A DNA stretch of 17,025 nucleotides from WVZL01 sp041862375 (GTDB lineage Bacteria > Acidobacteriota > Aminicenantia > Aminicenantales > Aminicenantaceae), in contig JBGVTE010000053.1 of the NCBI GenBank assembly GCA_041862375.1, positions 1 through 17,025 on the forward strand, in the 5' to 3' direction. This document shows, one piece after another, positions 15,535 through 17,025 of the stretch. Within the stretch, counting starts at the first letter, position 1, and the number at the start of each line of letters is the position of its first letter. A program made the translations under genes and the position numbers. Under the pieces are notes generated by a model, which had not been told where the DNA came from, ran no database searches, and worked only from the letters and a program-made list of their open reading frames with translations.

Positions 15535-15750
15535 TTAATCAATGTAACCTAATGCTTTTAGCCTCTCCTTGACCTTTTCTTCATCTTCCTTGCTGAATTC
15601 CTCTGTACTGACTTGTTCTTTTGAAAGAGTCTCTCTTAAGACTTTGGTTATAAAGTCCGGCACAGATTTAACCTTTGAGCCTTTAATTTTTTCTTCAATT
15701 CTTTTGTATAATGAAGTGGGAATCATAATATTTGTATATTCTTTATTCAT
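15535..15750 (-). CDS. Small ribbon-helix-helix (CopG/Arc-like) protein
   Basis: A 71-residue protein with a predicted beta-strand YTNIMIP, then helix TSLYKRIEEKIKG, a turn, and helix SVPDFITKVLRETL, the arrangement of MetJ/Arc/CopG DNA-binding dimers. An acidic linker (STEEFSKEDEEK) leads to a C-terminal helix ending LKALGYID. Strong GGAGGG precedes the ATG and a promoter candidate lies about 85 nt upstream. It is the first gene of the sat unit, which suggests control of PAPS synthesis genes, possibly including its own promoter (inference). I recall similar small proteins beside sat in other uncultivated bacteria. The LGY tail resembles that of the APS kinase here (LNDLGYLE) and could be a protein-contact element. 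An antitoxin role is less likely because no toxin gene is adjacent. Confidence 0.82.
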   Translation of the reverse strand: MNKEYTNIMIPTSLYKRIEEKIKGSKVKSVPDFITKVLRETLSKEQVSTEEFSKEDEEKVKERLKALGYID

Positions 15751-15832
15751 CTACTTTCCCTCCATTTTCTCTATAAATAATATTTTCATAACAATGTTTT
15801 TTTATATGCTACCGCCCTTAAAATCAAATTGT

Positions 15833-15861
15833 TATATACACCAGCCTATCATTTTTTTCAA
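15833..15861 (-). promoter_or_regulatory. Candidate promoter for the RHH-sat unit
   Basis: On the minus strand TTGAAA (15856-15861) and TATATA (15833-15838) are 17 bp apart. A slightly shifted TATAAC is an alternative -10. Transcription would begin near 15826, about 75 nt before the RHH ATG. The MITE-like element begins 11 bp upstream of the -35 box, so insertion did not damage this promoter. Confidence 0.5.
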
Positions 15862-15871
15862 GCCAGCCAAG

Positions 15872-16071
15872 TAAAAGGGGACAGGCTACTTTTTTCATAA
15901 ATAACAATTTTTGTCAAAAGCGGACGTTCCCGAGGGAGACATCCTATCTCGCTCAATTGATATCTTAGATGCCATTGGCTAGATAGAGTGTCACTACAGA
16001 GAACATCCTTTTTTTCATGAAAAGATAGACAAAATTTGTCAAAATTTAAAAAAGTAGCCTGTCCCCTTTTA
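15872..16071. mobile_element. MITE-like element with 24-bp perfect terminal inverted repeats
   Basis: A 200-bp noncoding element lies between the sulfotransferase and RHH genes. Its ends (15872-15895 and 16048-16071) are perfect 24-bp inverted repeats with the core AAAAGGGGACAGGCTACT. Similarity continues inward around 15904-15915 and 16028-16039. Inside are the palindrome GACAAAATTTGTC (16028-16040), TCCCGAGGGA (15928-15937) and CTATCT...AGATAG. From memory, GGGGACAG-type termini are common in uncultivated bacteria and occur beside REP-associated (Y1) transposases; none is present here, so it would be mobilised in trans. The right end overlaps the last bases of the sulfotransferase gene and contributes its stop codon. 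The remaining part of the 15751-16068 gap holds the RHH promoter and leader. Confidence 0.75.
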
Positions 16072-16653
16072 TGATCTTCTATTTCTATACAACTTCTCGT
16101 CTATACTATTTATCATTTTATCAAAGTCAATATCACTCTCTGAGGATCCAATGAACCCGCATATCTTCCTTATGTTTTCTCGTGGATGAGATAATATGTC
16201 ATTATAGTTGACTAGTAAAACTTCTATATCGCTCCTTTTACTGATTGTTTCTTTTATCAATTCATTCAATTTTACGAAGCTGTTTCTTGTATCCTCACGG
16301 TTTTCATCCTGCATCCTTGCCATCTTCTCCATAGAATCCAGAACTTCCTCGATATCTCTCTCTGTGTATATAACCTTATACTTACCTGGAGAAAGATATT
16401 TTAGTCCGTACGCTGTTACCTTAATAAACTTGCCCCTGTATCGAGCAAAGCGGAATGTGCCCTCCATAAGCCTGTTTATTATCTTCCCGCCCTCGAGCTC
16501 GTAATAGCCTTTTGGATTATTATCATCCGGAGGCCTTGAACTATGATCAAATGCCACTGGTATTCCCCCAGCATTTAATATCTGCATCAGCATAGAAGTT
16601 CCGGACCGCTCTATCCCAGAAACAATATAGTTTGTGTATTCATCTAACTTCAT
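16069..16653 (-). CDS. PAPS-dependent-type sulfotransferase, small
   Basis: A 194-residue sulfotransferase-family protein. The PAPS 5'-phosphosulfate loop is SGIERSGTSMLMQIL (12-26; usual form G-x-P-R-S-G-T, with Glu replacing Pro here). DDNNPKGYYELEG follows, a signature of a bacterial subgroup, then KVIYTERDIEEVLDSM, which corresponds to the 3'-phosphate region, and VNYNDILSHP. The C-terminus ISIDEKLYRNRRS-like tail (reads SIDEKLYRNRRS) resembles the natural end of that subgroup, so the gene looks complete although its TAA lies inside the inverted repeat of the neighbouring element. It is likely cytoplasmic and would sulfate a sugar or lipid-linked repeat unit using PAPS from Sat and CysC. 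There is no clear Shine-Dalgarno before ATG 16653. A weak promoter-like TTGAAG-17-TAATAT (16692-16664, minus strand) would give an almost leaderless mRNA. Confidence 0.85.
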   Translation of the reverse strand: MKLDEYTNYIVSGIERSGTSMLMQILNAGGIPVAFDHSSRPPDDNNPKGYYELEGGKIINRLMEGTFRFARYRGKFIKVTAYGLKYLSPGKYKVIYTERDIEEVLDSMEKMARMQDENREDTRNSFVKLNELIKETISKRSDIEVLLVNYNDILSHPRENIRKICGFIGSSESDIDFDKMINSIDEKLYRNRRS

Positions 16654-16852
16654 ATCATCAAATATATTAGTCTATAAAGTCTTATTCTTCAAGGCGCTTT
16701 GGGACCCCAAATATTCAGGTAAGCGATTTTTTCGGTAATATTTCATACTTCACCTACTTACTTCGCTATTTAAGAATGGAAAACACTCTTTTAGAGAAAA
16801 TTCTCACGTGTTTTTTACGAGACAAGCTTATTTAGGAACTTGTAGTTCATAA

Positions 16853-16883
16853 AGAGAGGGAATTGGAAAGAGTTTTCCTCTCT
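16853..16883. other. Stem-loop, possible weak terminator
   Basis: AGAGAGGGAA (16853-16862) pairs with TTTCCTCTCT (16874-16883), 10 bp including one G-T, around an 11-nt loop. On the minus strand it would lie 30 nt past the possible gene end at 16913. The following bases (TTATGAAC) do not form a real T-tract, so termination is doubtful. Confidence 0.3.
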
Positions 16884-16912
16884 GATATTAGCCGATCAAC
16901 ACTAGGAAGGTG

Positions 16913-17025
16913 TTATATTCTTAACTCCACTCGTCTTACACACAGAAGATGATAAATCTGACGGAATGTCTCGAAGTATTTGTAGTGGAGAGAGAGTCGG
17001 AGAATGGTGCTTCGGGCATGGTTGA
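16913..17025 (-). CDS. Possible 3' end of an upstream minus-strand gene (partial, unrecognised)
   Basis: A minus-strand frame is open from the window edge for 36 codons to TAA at 16913-16915 and reads through LRLSLHYKYFETFRQIYHLL to VRRVELRI. It looks like an amphipathic basic C-terminus and has the same orientation as the rest of the locus. The opposite strand in the same codon phase is also open (from ATG 16949), so either may be a shadow. No family is recognised. Confidence 0.25.
   Translation of the reverse strand, partial: NHARSTILRLSLHYKYFETFRQIYHLLCVRRVELRI

Larger units (their letters stand above)
16654..17025. other. Right-hand region without a confident gene, 372 bp
   Basis: This stretch lies upstream of the sulfotransferase. 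It contains a 14-bp palindrome, TTTGGGACCCCAAA (16698-16711), a stem-loop at 16853-16883, a small hairpin at 16898-16914, and possibly the 3' end of another minus-strand gene at 16913-17025. Otherwise I see nothing recognisable. Confidence 0.5.

Noticed and set aside
16069..16653. Sulfotransferase as a pseudogene truncated by the mobile element
   Set aside because: The PAPS loop, the central motifs and a natural-looking C-terminal LYRNRR segment are all present. Only the stop codon lies in the repeat.
17013..17023. CGGGCATGGTT shared with repeat copy 1 (40-50) as a third repeat copy
   Set aside because: Only 11 bases match, with no flanking similarity visible before the window ends; likely chance.
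16949..17025. Possible plus-strand gene start (MINLTECLEVFVV...) running off the window
   Set aside because: No Shine-Dalgarno or promoter, and it is in the same codon phase as an open minus-strand frame that fits the locus orientation better; too short to decide.

Overview
The window is about 17 kb of AT-rich bacterial DNA holding most of a surface or extracellular polysaccharide locus. Fourteen protein genes are confidently recognisable, and thirteen lie on the minus strand. A Wzz-type chain-length protein and an O-antigen ligase/polymerase-like membrane protein point to a Gram-negative-type envelope. Gene style and intergenic repeats suggest an uncultivated lineage (Omnitrophota, Aerophobota or Aminicenantota are my guesses), but this is inference and no marker gene is present.

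Layout in the direction of minus-strand transcription, from right to left. 16069-16653 is a small PAPS-dependent-type sulfotransferase. 15872-16071 is a 200-bp MITE-like element with 24-bp perfect terminal inverted repeats. 15535-15750 is a ribbon-helix-helix (RHH) protein and 14348-15496 is ATP sulfurylase (sat). 14001-14221 is a second, unrelated 221-bp palindromic element. 13410-13976 is APS kinase (cysC), followed by an NDP-sugar epimerase, a WbpA-type UDP-HexNAc dehydrogenase, a UDP-glucose dehydrogenase, a Wzz-like protein, a PIG-L-type N-deacetylase and a WbqC-family protein. A methyltransferase at 5817-7031 then interrupts on the plus strand with its own near-consensus promoter. A second minus-strand block follows: a fused Gfo/Idh/MocA dehydrogenase plus left-handed beta-helix acetyltransferase, a GT4 glycosyltransferase, an O-antigen ligase/polymerase-like protein and another GT4 enzyme. 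At 3-190 lies a second copy of the core of the 14001-14221 repeat, in the same orientation, so the two copies bracket about 14 kb of sugar genes.

How the genes fit together (inference from families): Sat and CysC turn sulfate into PAPS, the donor for the sulfotransferase. The epimerase and WbpA-like enzyme can give UDP-GalNAc and/or UDP-HexNAc uronic acids, and Ugd gives UDP-GlcA. The fused enzyme covers the oxidation and N-acetylation steps leading to a 2,3-diacetamido uronic acid. PIG-L may remove N-acetyl groups. The expected product is an acidic, amino-sugar-rich, sulfated polysaccharide, chemically reminiscent of glycosaminoglycans. No flippase, initiating phosphoglycosyltransferase, export porin or 3-aminotransferase is visible in the window. 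I saw no tRNA, rRNA or CRISPR array.
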